Source: Planctobacterium sp047947135 (GTDB lineage Bacteria; Pseudomonadota; Gammaproteobacteria; Enterobacterales; Alteromonadaceae). From it: a DNA stretch of 64,000 nucleotides. Where the stretch lies: contig CP170457.1 in NCBI GenBank assembly GCA_047947135.1, positions 4,526,001 to 4,590,000 of the forward strand. The letters run 5' to 3'. The translations under genes and the position numbers were made by a program. Shown one piece after another: positions 52,348-61,767 of the stretch. Position 1 is the stretch's first letter. Each line of letters starts with the position of its first letter. Below the pieces are notes generated by a model that was given only the letters and a program-made list of their open reading frames with translations, was not told where the DNA came from and did no database searches.

Positions 52348-53536
52348 TTACTGATACCACGCTCAAAAGCATTGTGATAACTACGCTTCCTACTATGCCG
52401 CCCATCACGAGTATCAAAACTGGCTCTAAAAGATTTGTCACTTTCTCAGTCCATGACTCGAACTCTATCCGTGATCTCTCTGTAATCTCGGAAAAAATAG
52501 TGGCCATATCTCCACTTTCTTCCCCAACCTCTAACAACGACACATAAAAGCTCGGATACAGTGGCGTCATGCCTAAACTTTGTGAAACTGGCGCACCCTT
52601 TTTGATCTTATCGTATGCAGCCTTCATTGCATTCTTGATTAACGGATTCTTAATATTATCTGAGGCTGACGCAATACCAACATCAACTTTAAGGCCGGAC
52701 TGCAACATAAGCGCCATAGCGGAACTAAAGCGTATTCGTTCAACCTGTTCAATTAGCGACGCAACAATTGGAATTTTTAAGCTATATCTGGCCATCAATG
52801 TCCGGAAACCAGAATCATCCTTTTTCTTGTAAATCCAAGCGCCACTCACAAGAATAAAGCCTAACAGCCACCATTGATAAGCGATCAACCATTCACTAAA
52901 AGCAATCATAAATTGCGTATAAATGGGTAACTCGTCCCCTTCAGAAAAGATGCTTGCCATTTGTGGGACAATGAAATTAAAAACAAACAAGATACATAAT
53001 ACGCAGACGAAAAAAATGACAAAAGGATAGGTTAATGCCTGCATAACCTTTGCTCTGAGCGCTCGCTTAAACTTCAGATCTCGAGCCAGTCCTTTGAATA
53101 TCTCAGGTAACTGTCCAGATTTTTCACCAATTTCAATTAGATTGATATAGAGGGAATCAAACACCTGGTGTTTTGTATTAAATGAATCTGAGACTGTATG
53201 TCCCGATTTTAGATTCTGCAGTATCTCATGTACAACATCAGAAATAGCACCATCGCTTTTTGCTTTGTCAATTATCGATAACCCTTTATCCACCTTGACG
53301 CCACTATTAAGTAGAATAGCTAGTTCGGAAGTAAGAAATTCAAGATCAGACAGGCTGACACTGCGATTGCCCATTTTGAACGGCAACATTGTGTCACCAC
53401 GTTTTGCGCTAATCTCGGCAACAATGAGACCTTTTTCTCTTAATTGCGTAAGCGCAGCATCTTTAGTTTCCTGTTCTATTTCTCCGTCTAAGGAGTGCCC
53501 CTGAGCATCATAAGCACGGTATTTAAAAACAGGCAT
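52331..53536 (-). CDS. gspF: Type II secretion platform protein GspF
   Basis: A 401-residue polytopic inner-membrane protein at the base of the pseudopilus. It starts 'MPVFKYRAYDAQGHSLDGEI', and shows the two repeated cytoplasmic domains ('FLTSELAILLNSGVKVDKGL ... LIEIGEKSGQLPEIF' and 'RFSSAMALMLQSGLKVDVGI ... LLEVGEESGDMATIF') and three helices. ATG at 53536 overlaps the gspE stop by 1 nt; the in-frame TTG at 53545 was not used. The length and motifs are typical. Confidence 0.93.
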   Translation of the reverse strand: MPVFKYRAYDAQGHSLDGEIEQETKDAALTQLREKGLIVAEISAKRGDTMLPFKMGNRSVSLSDLEFLTSELAILLNSGVKVDKGLSIIDKAKSDGAISDVVHEILQNLKSGHTVSDSFNTKHQVFDSLYINLIEIGEKSGQLPEIFKGLARDLKFKRALRAKVMQALTYPFVIFFVCVLCILFVFNFIVPQMASIFSEGDELPIYTQFMIAFSEWLIAYQWWLLGFILVSGAWIYKKKDDSGFRTLMARYSLKIPIVASLIEQVERIRFSSAMALMLQSGLKVDVGIASASDNIKNPLIKNAMKAAYDKIKKGAPVSQSLGMTPLYPSFYVSLLEVGEESGDMATIFSEITERSRIEFESWTEKVTNLLEPVLILVMGGIVGSVVITMLLSVVSVNDISI

Positions 53537-55188
53537 CAGGAACAAACTCTTAGAACTTCATCCACTGTTGTGACGCCTGATGCTGCTTTACGCAAGCCAT
53601 CTTCCAGTAGGGTACGATTTCCGAGATTTTTATTATGAAGTTTGGCCTCTGGAATAAAATAACTGTCTTTGGAAATGGAACGAATTTTTTCGTCGCAGGG
53701 TAAGTATTCCATAATAGACAACCTACCTTTGTAACCTGTTAGTGCACATTGCTCACAACCTATTGCTTCAACATAGGTTCCATTTTCAATATAATACTCT
53801 TCCAGTTTTGCTGAACTGTAGCTTTTATTCTTTAATTCCTGAACCGTAATTGGTCGGCAGCAATGTTCGCATACGCGTCGAACCAAACGTTGCGCCATTA
53901 CGGATACTATCGCGGCATTTAATAGAAACTCCTCTACACCTAAGTCAACTAATCGTGTATAAGCACTTGGAGCATCATTGGTGTGCACCGTACTGAACAC
54001 AAGGTGGCCAGTCAACGCTGACTGCATGGCAATTCTTGCCGTTTCCTGATCTCGAATTTCACCCAACATAATAATATCAGGATCCTGTCGGACGATACTG
54101 CGAAGCCCCGCGGAAAAATCAAAGCCTATATCGGCATTGACCTGGACTTGATTAATGCCGTCGAGCTGGTACTCAACCGGGTCCTCAAGTGTAATGATCT
54201 TCACTTGATCGCTATTTAACTCATTGAGAAAGGTATACAAACTAGTTGTCTTACCGCTTCCGGTAGGACCAGTTAATAAAATAACACCGGCAGTCGATTT
54301 TAAGTCGACAAGGATTTTATCCTGGGTATCGTCAGAAATACCTAAAGAAGCCATACTGTAAGAAACAGAATCTTTTCTCAAAAAGCGAAGAACAATACTT
54401 TCTCCCTTGTTAAGAGGTAACGCTGATACACGGATATCTAATTCAACACCAGATATCTTGGCTTCAATTTTCCCATCCTGAGGTCTACGTTTTTCCGCAA
54501 TATCCATTCCAGAGAGAATCTTCACCCGTGACAATACAGGTAAACTAAGCGACTGAGGCAAAACACCTTCGTCTTTGAGCACCCCATCCACCCTGTAGCG
54601 CAACCTATATTTGCCACCAACTGGTTCAATGTGCAAATCTGAAGCCCTGTACTTTAGACCTTTCGATATTAAATTGTTAAGCAGATTGACGGTTGGCGCC
54701 TCAGATGCCATTTCCTTTAGGCGATCCTCTTCTACTTCATTCAGGTTTCCTAACTCAGATGTTCCAGAATCTGGCGCAATGGACTTTTCAAGCGTGATTA
54801 GAATATCTTTCGTCGCTAAATAAAAACTTGGACGAATTCCGTGACTCAACAGATACTGATTAACTTCCCAATCAAATGGATCGCTTACGACAAATTGATT
54901 TTCTCTATCGGGGACTGGAAACCAAAGTCTGGAAATGAGTAATTTGGTATCATAGTTTTTCGCCCAATCGGGAATACTGTAATCCGAAAACAATTGATGG
55001 GAGTCATCAATATATTCGCAACCTAACAGTTCACTATAGATTTTTGGTAAAACATCCTCATCAATACTACCAATATTGACCAGTATTTTTTCCAAGCGGC
55101 CGCCAAACTTTTTTTGATAATTCCTGGCTTTTTCTATATCAACCTGACTGACCGAATATTCACTGGAGATTAGGCTTTCTATATTCAT
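53536..55188 (-). CDS. gspE: Type II secretion ATPase GspE
   Basis: A 550-residue cytoplasmic ATPase that powers pseudopilus assembly. Walker A is GPTGSGKT (residues 307-314), the Asp box and Walker B are at 'DPDIIMLGEIRD' (about 369-380), and the His box is 'LTGHLVFSTVHTND'. A zinc-binding tetracysteine motif is present (C440, C443, C478, C481), as in GspE. The N-terminal N1E-like region (residues 1-130) would bind GspL. The ATG overlaps the gspG stop by 4 nt. Confidence 0.95.
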   Translation of the reverse strand: MNIESLISSEYSVSQVDIEKARNYQKKFGGRLEKILVNIGSIDEDVLPKIYSELLGCEYIDDSHQLFSDYSIPDWAKNYDTKLLISRLWFPVPDRENQFVVSDPFDWEVNQYLLSHGIRPSFYLATKDILITLEKSIAPDSGTSELGNLNEVEEDRLKEMASEAPTVNLLNNLISKGLKYRASDLHIEPVGGKYRLRYRVDGVLKDEGVLPQSLSLPVLSRVKILSGMDIAEKRRPQDGKIEAKISGVELDIRVSALPLNKGESIVLRFLRKDSVSYSMASLGISDDTQDKILVDLKSTAGVILLTGPTGSGKTTSLYTFLNELNSDQVKIITLEDPVEYQLDGINQVQVNADIGFDFSAGLRSIVRQDPDIIMLGEIRDQETARIAMQSALTGHLVFSTVHTNDAPSAYTRLVDLGVEEFLLNAAIVSVMAQRLVRRVCEHCCRPITVQELKNKSYSSAKLEEYYIENGTYVEAIGCEQCALTGYKGRLSIMEYLPCDEKIRSISKDSYFIPEAKLHNKNLGNRTLLEDGLRKAASGVTTVDEVLRVCS

Positions 55189-55598
55189 CCGTTTACTACG
55201 ATGTCTTCGTTTTCGCCAGTACCACCATTCTGCCCATCTTTTCCTAAAGACCTTAAAGTATATGGTTGGCCATTCTCACCAGGAACGCTGATGAGATACT
55301 CATTTCCCCAAGGGTCAAGTGGTACATCTTTTTTAAGATATGGCCCATCCCAACCTTGCACATTGCTGGAGCGTAACTCATTTAAACTTGACGGATACGC
55401 ACCTACGTCTAAAAAATAAGTATCTAGTGATGTTTCAAACATCTGCATCTGAGCTTTGGCAGTACTTTGTTTCGACTTACCTAAATTTCTAAACATATCA
55501 GGCGCAACTAAAGAGCCCAACAGCCCAATAATGACTATGACAATCAGTAGTTCAACCAATGTGAATCCATTAGTTTTAGGGGATCTGTATTTACGCAT
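55185..55598 (-). CDS. gspG: Major pseudopilin GspG
   Basis: A 137-residue major pseudopilin. The prepilin site is 'TNGFTLVELLIVIVIIGLLG' with cleavage after Gly11 and Glu at +5. The C-terminal 'VPLDPWGNEYLISVPGENG ... LRSLGKDGQNGGTGENEDIV' is the calcium-binding GspG signature. It has GAGG before the ATG and is the first gsp gene here, 64 nt after wecA. It polymerises into the pseudopilus after cleavage by a prepilin peptidase encoded elsewhere. Confidence 0.95.
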   Translation of the reverse strand: MRKYRSPKTNGFTLVELLIVIVIIGLLGSLVAPDMFRNLGKSKQSTAKAQMQMFETSLDTYFLDVGAYPSSLNELRSSNVQGWDGPYLKKDVPLDPWGNEYLISVPGENGQPYTLRSLGKDGQNGGTGENEDIVVNG

Positions 55599-55662
55599 TA
55601 TTTACCTCTTAGAATCTGGCCAACACCATATATCCTGATGTCTTAATCAAAACTGAATCAGG

Positions 55663-56736
55663 TTAACTTGCTTGCAGTAACTTAAGTGACTTACGCAGAA
55701 ATTTACTGACCTTCCACGCATGTTTTAGTGAATAGTAGTAGCAGGTAAATATCAGTACAAATGCGAAGAACATCAGTGCTTCTGATATTTGCAGGAACTC
55801 ACCAATTAGACCAACACTTGCTAAAATAACAGAAACACAGCTTATAACCAGCAGTGCAGAGCGAGCGGACAATCCAAGACGCATTACAATATGGTGAATA
55901 TGTTCTTTGTCGGCCTCGAACGGAGATCGCCCTTTTGCAATACGACGAATTGTTATAGCACACATGTCCATAAATGGAATAGCGATTAACCAGAGGGCTG
56001 TAACCGGTCTGAATGACGCTTCTTGCCCTTGTGTTCCGATAACCAAAAGCCAAACGATACTCAATCCTACGAACATACTCCCGGCGTCTCCCATAAAGAT
56101 TTTTTTTGCTGCTCCACCTACCACGCCAAGGTTAAACAATAGATACGGGATAATAGAAATTGCCAAAATCATAGGTAATAAAAATAATGGCTCACTGCCT
56201 AAAAACATTAACATAGCAATACCTAAAAAGGTCACCAGACTTAATGCCCCTGCCAGCCCATCAATACCATCGGTCATGTTAAACGCATTAATTGCAGCAA
56301 TTACTGCAAGGACAGTAATCGGGTAACCGAACCATCCAAGATTCGCCTCAACTCCGAACAAAATAGCGCCAAATGATTCAAGATGCAGTCCAGCACCATA
56401 AACCATCAATGAGGCTATCAATATCTGAGCAAACAACCGAACCATAACAGAGAGGTCTTTATAGTCATCCATTGCTCCGAGAAAAACGATTAATCCCGAA
56501 GAGATAAGGTATAGGTTCAACAGCTGTCCCTGGGGAAAGAGCAAAATACTGGCTGTTAATACACCGATATATACAGCTATTCCACCAACTAATGGTACTT
56601 GGCCAGAGTGAATCTTTCGATGATTTGGGATATCCACAAGCCCCACCCTCAGCGCAATGGGCTTGGCGACCTTAATGGTTAGAAAGGAAGCAACAGCTCC
56701 GCAAAATAGTGCAAAAACAACAAATAAAATATCCAT
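55663..56736 (-). CDS. wecA: Undecaprenyl-phosphate N-acetylglucosaminyl-1-phosphate transferase (WecA-like)
   Basis: A 357-residue MraY/WecA family protein with about 11 helices that starts glycan synthesis on undecaprenyl phosphate. 'PLVGGIAVYIG', 'GAMDDYKDLS' (metal-binding Asp pair), 'NAFNMTDGIDGLAG' and 'FMGDAGSMFVGLSIVWLL' are the conserved cytoplasmic motifs, and 'EADKEHIHHIVMRLGLS' is the HIHH motif of the WecA branch. A strong AAGGA box precedes the ATG. It lies 7 nt after the Wza-like gene. Confidence 0.93.
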   Translation of the reverse strand: MDILFVVFALFCGAVASFLTIKVAKPIALRVGLVDIPNHRKIHSGQVPLVGGIAVYIGVLTASILLFPQGQLLNLYLISSGLIVFLGAMDDYKDLSVMVRLFAQILIASLMVYGAGLHLESFGAILFGVEANLGWFGYPITVLAVIAAINAFNMTDGIDGLAGALSLVTFLGIAMLMFLGSEPLFLLPMILAISIIPYLLFNLGVVGGAAKKIFMGDAGSMFVGLSIVWLLVIGTQGQEASFRPVTALWLIAIPFMDMCAITIRRIAKGRSPFEADKEHIHHIVMRLGLSARSALLVISCVSVILASVGLIGEFLQISEALMFFAFVLIFTCYYYSLKHAWKVSKFLRKSLKLLQAS

Positions 56737-56743
56737 ATTTTCC

Positions 56744-59494
56744 TTACAAGCTTCCTAGTGCGGCGATAGTTACTGCCAATTGATAGGCAATCTGTGAGGC
56801 ACTTGTCCACAGTGTCAAATCGTCAACATAGCCACTATCATATGGCACAACGATAGTATCTCCCGGTGAAATTCTCACAACATCTTTTGATGATTGGTAC
56901 CAATAGGAGTTGTCCCGATTAGGTACGATGACCGAACCATTTGCTTTTATCACATAAGCTCTGTCTTCCGCTGCAAAGTTTTTAAAGCCTCCACTCAAGT
57001 CAATATATTCGTCAAAATCAAGTCCCTCATCATATAGATGTGATGTAGGTACGTAGACTTCGCCTATGACGTTAACAGTTTTATTTACACCTGGAACAAC
57101 TAATGTATCGCCATCTTCTAAGGCGAAATCTTGTGCATCATTATTTGCCAAAATTTTAGGTAAATCGATTACGAGCCGACCAACCGCTTCGACGTCCGTT
57201 AGATCTTTTAATAGTTTTTGCACCTCTGAATAACTTACTAAAGAGCCAGATCCGCTGGTTGAGCGCAATCCTTCTGAAGCGATTTCTTTTCTCAATTCTT
57301 CGGTTAATCTGCGCAGGTTTTGTGCTTCTTGTGATTTTAATGATTCCCGTAAAAAAATGGATGCATTGGGATCTGCGTATTCAGTTAGTCCTCCAGCACG
57401 CTGTATTACACTGGATAACGTTTCACCACGCTTAATAGTATACTTTCCAGGAAAGTATACCTCACCTTTTAACTCCACCTGCAGTTGCTCCTGCCATTCA
57501 GGATTCCTGTAGACATTAATCCGATCACGACTGTACAATGGCATTTGGTCCTCTCCAGCAACTATTTTCTCTGGCACAAATGTAATATTTTGGACAGTCA
57601 ATGCACCGTTGCCGGTTGAAGAATATCGAGTTAACTCTGATTGGTGTGCATAAGCGGATTCAGATAAACCGCCAGCCGCAATAAAAATATCGATTAGCGT
57701 GCCGTTATCTGGCAACGGATAAAGTCCGGGGTAACGCACGGATCCAGAAATTTCCACAATTTTTAGCGGGCTATCAAAAGACGCATGGACACGTAGATTT
57801 TCTATAATAGGTGCCAAAAGACGTTTACGTGAGAATTCCGTGGCATTTTGCAATTCAGAAAGTGTTTCTTTTTCTAGCTCAGTTAGTTTAATCAAAGGAC
57901 TCTTAGACTGACCAACTTCGTCCTGATTCAACTCTGCTTTTTCTCCCTCTGATAAGGAGTCAAATCCAATTTGCTGCCAAAACATCCGCTGTTCGATACG
58001 CTTTTTCCAGCTTTCTTTTTCCAGGTTTTCTAATTCATCTTTGGTCAGTGCTAACTCTTCTATCGATTGTTTACCCAATTCTTTGGTCTCAATCTGAGAG
58101 AAAAAGACGACGATGTCTTCTTTGGTAAGCGCTAAATCATGTTGCTTGTCACCTTTTAGCAACTTACTTGGCGCAAACTGCAATACGCTTAGGTTTTCCC
58201 CGGTGCGATAGTTGCGCAACACTAATCCGTAACTTAAGTCAGTTTCGGTCAACAAGTCTTTATTCTTATCATTGATAAAATCACTCAGCGTGACATTCTC
58301 GCGCCACTGGAAATTTCCCGGACGAGCCACGGCTCCAACAAAGGTCACAGCTTGATCAACTGTATCGGAGACACCTGACACCTCTATCACATCACCATTT
58401 TTAACCGGTTTATGTTGGGTATTGGTGGATACTGTGATTTGGGAAACGGAACCATCAACAATTCTTTGTACGCTAATTTGCGCATCGAAAGCACCAGAAG
58501 CAAATCCGCCTGCCATCTCAATAGCATTGGCAAAGTCAGTCTTGCCTTTTAACTCGTATATTGCAGGACGTCGAACTTTCCCTTTAACTGTAATGGTCTC
58601 TTTCAACGTGGGTATAAATACCACATCACCCGGTTGCAATAGCGCATCATCGGATGTGTCTCCCTTATTAAGCAGGTCGTATAAGTCCAATGTTTGAACC
58701 GTTTCACCGGCCCGCTTTAACTGGATATTGCGAAGTGACGCTATCTCACTGACCCCGCCGGTTAAAAACAACGCCTGGGTTATAGTTGTAAGTGAACTGA
58801 CCGTGTAAGCACCGGGCTTGTAGGCCTCTCCCAGCACAAAAATACGGATAGAGCGTAACTCCCCCATACTTAAGTGGCTCTCAACGCCAAGCATGTTTTG
58901 TTTTATTTGAGATGAGACGAAGCTTTTTGCTTCTGAAAATGTTAAACCGGCTAGCTTAAAGGGCTCAAGTGACGGTACCGTCAGCATCCCTTCACGGTCT
59001 ATCGTCAAAGTGTAGTTGTAATTTTCTTTACCATAAAGTTGCAGGTCAATGGTATCACCCGGTCCTAATATATAATTAGCGGGGACGGGAGTATCAAAGG
59101 TCGGTGCGAAAGTGGATGGCGCCCCTGAAAACAGTTCGTAGCCAAAAGGTTTGATTTCCTGTTTTTCGATTTCCAGAAATTTATCGATAGGTTCGTTAAA
59201 TTGCATAGGATTGCCGAATTGATCAAACTCGGTGCCACGCGGGTATATAGAATTTTGCTGCTGCGCCTGAGTATTCCCAGTTGTGCTTTGTCCCTGAATT
59301 TTACGCTGAATCGTTTGCAGATCCAGGCCCATTTGCTGTGCAAGTGCCTGTTGTTGCTGGGGCGTTAACTTTTTAAATTGTTCTATCTGTTGCGCTGTTG
59401 GGGTTTGACCTTGTACTGACGAAAATAGCAACCCAATTAACAGGCACAACAACGTTATGACCGTTTTGATATTCAAAAACCGTTTCTGCAGCAT
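56744..59494 (-). CDS. Large multi-SLBB polysaccharide export protein (Wza-like)
   Basis: A 916-residue exported protein. A signal peptide lies at residues ~1-29 and is followed by a Gln-rich stretch ('QQIEQFKKLTPQQQQALAQQ'). The polysaccharide export domain is 'YILGPGDTIDLQLYGKENYN'. At least six SLBB-like units follow, for example 'VLGEAYKPGAYTVSS', 'VKGKVRRPAIYELKG', 'ISGSVRYPGLYPLP', 'LKGEVYFPGKYTIK' and 'VIGEVYVPTSHLYDEG'. It has no lipobox and is more than twice the size of Wza. The ATG at 59494 was chosen over TTG at 59512. It heads the wecA-gsp operon. No Wzc/Wzb pair is in the window. Confidence 0.85.
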   Translation of the reverse strand: MLQKRFLNIKTVITLLCLLIGLLFSSVQGQTPTAQQIEQFKKLTPQQQQALAQQMGLDLQTIQRKIQGQSTTGNTQAQQQNSIYPRGTEFDQFGNPMQFNEPIDKFLEIEKQEIKPFGYELFSGAPSTFAPTFDTPVPANYILGPGDTIDLQLYGKENYNYTLTIDREGMLTVPSLEPFKLAGLTFSEAKSFVSSQIKQNMLGVESHLSMGELRSIRIFVLGEAYKPGAYTVSSLTTITQALFLTGGVSEIASLRNIQLKRAGETVQTLDLYDLLNKGDTSDDALLQPGDVVFIPTLKETITVKGKVRRPAIYELKGKTDFANAIEMAGGFASGAFDAQISVQRIVDGSVSQITVSTNTQHKPVKNGDVIEVSGVSDTVDQAVTFVGAVARPGNFQWRENVTLSDFINDKNKDLLTETDLSYGLVLRNYRTGENLSVLQFAPSKLLKGDKQHDLALTKEDIVVFFSQIETKELGKQSIEELALTKDELENLEKESWKKRIEQRMFWQQIGFDSLSEGEKAELNQDEVGQSKSPLIKLTELEKETLSELQNATEFSRKRLLAPIIENLRVHASFDSPLKIVEISGSVRYPGLYPLPDNGTLIDIFIAAGGLSESAYAHQSELTRYSSTGNGALTVQNITFVPEKIVAGEDQMPLYSRDRINVYRNPEWQEQLQVELKGEVYFPGKYTIKRGETLSSVIQRAGGLTEYADPNASIFLRESLKSQEAQNLRRLTEELRKEIASEGLRSTSGSGSLVSYSEVQKLLKDLTDVEAVGRLVIDLPKILANNDAQDFALEDGDTLVVPGVNKTVNVIGEVYVPTSHLYDEGLDFDEYIDLSGGFKNFAAEDRAYVIKANGSVIVPNRDNSYWYQSSKDVVRISPGDTIVVPYDSGYVDDLTLWTSASQIAYQLAVTIAALGSL

Positions 59495-59684
59495 GCTTAA
59501 TCTATATTCCAATAGTAAGTGTGTTCAAATGACGTCCGTTTTTATCCCGTTAATTTTACCCAATGCATCCAGTTTTGCACAGCTTTATGCCAACAAAGTG
59601 ACAAATTATTGTAATTCACTGTATTAGACGCTTCACAATCCATCTTTATTCCTGAACATTTGGTCAACTAAAAACCCTGAACAA

Positions 59685-59708
59685 CAAAAAAGGGACCGAA
59701 GCCCCTTT
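59685..59708 (-). terminator. Rho-independent terminator after the POT transporter gene
   Basis: On the minus strand, AAAGGGGC-TTCG-GTCCCTTT forms a stem with a TTCG tetraloop, followed by a run of six T residues. It lies about 25 nt after the transporter stop and isolates it from the wza-like operon. Confidence 0.85.
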
Positions 59709-59730
59709 CTCACAACGTTAAACTAAATAA

Positions 59731-61227
59731 TCACGCGCGTTTTTCTACAAGCTTTTCCCAGGCACCTGTTTTCTTAGTAAACAAGAGGATGAAAATACCA
59801 ATGCCAATGGTGACAAAAGCAATTTGCAGGTACAGGTTGGGCATTTGCTCGACGTTATTTGGATCAAAGTTACCGGCAAGCAAACCAGCAATCACGTTGC
59901 CGATAGAGTACGTCAAAACAAATACCCCCATCATCTGGCCAGCAAATCGTTTCGGTGACAACTTGCTTACGGCACTCAAAGCAACAGGACTTAAGCATAA
60001 TTCTCCCACTGTATGCAGGAAGTAAGTGGCCACCAACCAAAAGGGAGCCACTTTTAATCCGCTCGCCGCCAGCTGTGCCGCCATAAACATGACGATAAAT
60101 CCGGTGGCCATAATGATCAGACCGAGTGCACATTTGAAACCATAACTCGGGGTAATCATGCGCTTGCCCAGGTTAATCCAAAGTGCAGCAAAAAATGGTG
60201 AAAGGGTGATGATAAAGAATGAATTAGCAGACTGGAACCATGCCGGGGGGATCTCGAATGTCCCAATCATCCTATCGGTATAATCCCGGGCAAATAAGTT
60301 AAGGGATGAACCTGCCTGTTCAAAGCCTGCCCAGAAAAATATCGAGGCAAGACAGACTAAAAATAAAGCTCCCAGGCTTTTCTTTTCATTGTCATCAAGA
60401 TCTCCTAAGAAATACACGCCGGCATAATAAGCCAAAAACACCACCGTAATCGCTATCGCTACATATTGAGCGAAGACCACAGGATTGATAGACATCAGTC
60501 CCGTCAACATGGCAAAGGCGACAAATCCCAGTCCAGCTAAGCCAGCGACTATCAGGGTCCAGCTTCTCTTTTCTGCAGCAGGGGATAATTTTACGGTTGG
60601 CTCGGCACCAGCGCCATCCAGCTTAACCAAAGTAGCTCGATACTGTAACAATCCCAATCCCATACCAATTGCTGCAGCACCAAAGGCCCAGTGATAGCCC
60701 ATATTCACCTGCAACCAGCCGCAGACAAAGTAACCAATCAATGAACCTATATTGATCCCCATGTAGTACAAGGTGTAACCCGCGTCACGTCGCTGATCTT
60801 CAGGCGCATAAAGCTGTCCGACCATTGCACCGATATTAGGTTTTAACAAGCCGGTACCCAGCACCACCAGTATAAGACCAATAAAGAAGGTCTTGTCAGA
60901 TGGCACGGCCAACACGATATGACCAGCCATGATAATGATACCGCCATACCACACGGCTTTTTGACCGCCTAACAGCCGGTCAGCAATCCATCCGCCGGGT
61001 AGCCCCATAAAATAAACAGCGCCGGTATACAGTCCATATATTGCTGTTGCCGATGCAACTGTGATTGCCAATCCGCCTTCTTGCATGGTTGCGGTCATAA
61101 AAAGCACTAACAACGCGCGCATACCGTAATAACTCATGCGTTCCCACATTTCTGTGAAAAATAACGTTTGCAGTCCACCGGGATGACCTAAAAAATCGCC
61201 GGTTTGATTAGTTGAATTGTCTGTCAT
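59731..61227 (-). CDS. POT-family proton-dependent di/tripeptide transporter
   Basis: A 498-residue MFS transporter (14 helices expected) that imports di- and tripeptides with protons. The POT signature 'FFTEMWERMSYYGMRALLVL' (the ExxER motif) is near residue 29, followed by 'GGWIADRLLGGQKAVWYGG', 'GLLKPNIGAMVGQLY' and 'AGYTLYYMGINIGSLIGYF'. 'GELCLSPVALSAVSKLSP' near the C-terminal half is also diagnostic. It has its own terminator and stands apart from the polysaccharide genes. Confidence 0.95.
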   Translation of the reverse strand: MTDNSTNQTGDFLGHPGGLQTLFFTEMWERMSYYGMRALLVLFMTATMQEGGLAITVASATAIYGLYTGAVYFMGLPGGWIADRLLGGQKAVWYGGIIIMAGHIVLAVPSDKTFFIGLILVVLGTGLLKPNIGAMVGQLYAPEDQRRDAGYTLYYMGINIGSLIGYFVCGWLQVNMGYHWAFGAAAIGMGLGLLQYRATLVKLDGAGAEPTVKLSPAAEKRSWTLIVAGLAGLGFVAFAMLTGLMSINPVVFAQYVAIAITVVFLAYYAGVYFLGDLDDNEKKSLGALFLVCLASIFFWAGFEQAGSSLNLFARDYTDRMIGTFEIPPAWFQSANSFFIITLSPFFAALWINLGKRMITPSYGFKCALGLIIMATGFIVMFMAAQLAASGLKVAPFWLVATYFLHTVGELCLSPVALSAVSKLSPKRFAGQMMGVFVLTYSIGNVIAGLLAGNFDPNNVEQMPNLYLQIAFVTIGIGIFILLFTKKTGAWEKLVEKRA

Positions 61228-61274
61228 TATTGTTTTCTACCGTTGCAGGCTGACCTGTTTTTATTGATAAATTA

Positions 61275-61280
61275 ATTATA
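61275..61280 (-). promoter_or_regulatory. Possible -10 element for the POT transporter gene
   Basis: A perfect TATAAT on the minus strand, 48 nt before the transporter ATG. No good -35 hexamer is found at the expected distance, so this is only suggestive. Confidence 0.25.
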
Positions 61281-61462
61281 TTGTCAGCCTATTTGAAGAA
61301 CTCACCGATTGCTCAGTGATACTACGTGGCACGTTTATACTAAAGCTGCCCTACGAACTCAAGAAACCGAACGAAATTGTTATAGAATTGTTGCACGATA
61401 TCTTGTCACTTTCTAAAGCTCTGATTAATGGTTAAGATGACGTCCAGCAGTTAAGGAAGCCC

Positions 61463-61765
61463 ATGAAACTCTACTTCACCTCTAAACAAATACCCCAATT
61501 GCAGGACAAAAGCATCCGGGAGCGCTTCGTTCAAATTGAACAAGCCCAGCAAAAACTGACGGCCCCGGAAAAGGTACTGCTAAATGTGTTAAAACTCTGC
61601 ATCATCATTCCGGTGTTTGTCTTCATTCTAAGGATATCTGAAGACTGGATGTCAATTGTCTGGGCTGCCGCTTTCTTATTGTGTTACCCATTAATTCTGC
61701 GCCCCATTCAATTAACCCTGATTAGCCGAAAATTAACAGCAAAAAATAGCGCCGCAAAAGGTTAG
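61463..61765 (+). CDS. Small conserved-looking membrane protein, function unknown
   Basis: A 100-residue protein with an N-terminal amphipathic part ('MKLYFTSKQIPQLQDKSI') and two predicted helices ('VLKLCIIIPVFVFILRI', 'IVWAAAFLLCYPLILRP'), basic at the C-terminus. A good AAGGAAG box lies before the ATG. It is the only plus-strand gene in the right third, divergent from the POT gene and convergent with mlaA (2 nt between stops). Similar short proteins occur in Alteromonadales, but I cannot name the family with certainty. Confidence 0.65.
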   Translation: MKLYFTSKQIPQLQDKSIRERFVQIEQAQQKLTAPEKVLLNVLKLCIIIPVFVFILRISEDWMSIVWAAAFLLCYPLILRPIQLTLISRKLTAKNSAAKG

Positions 61766-61767
61766 GC

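Noticed and set aside
55907..56326. Open plus-strand frame of 139 codons
   Set aside because: It lies antisense to wecA, whose catalytic motifs cover this stretch.
59495..59730. Search for a JUMPstart/ops element before the wza-like operon
   Set aside because: No GGCGGTAG-type ops core was found here on either strand, so RfaH control is not supported by sequence.
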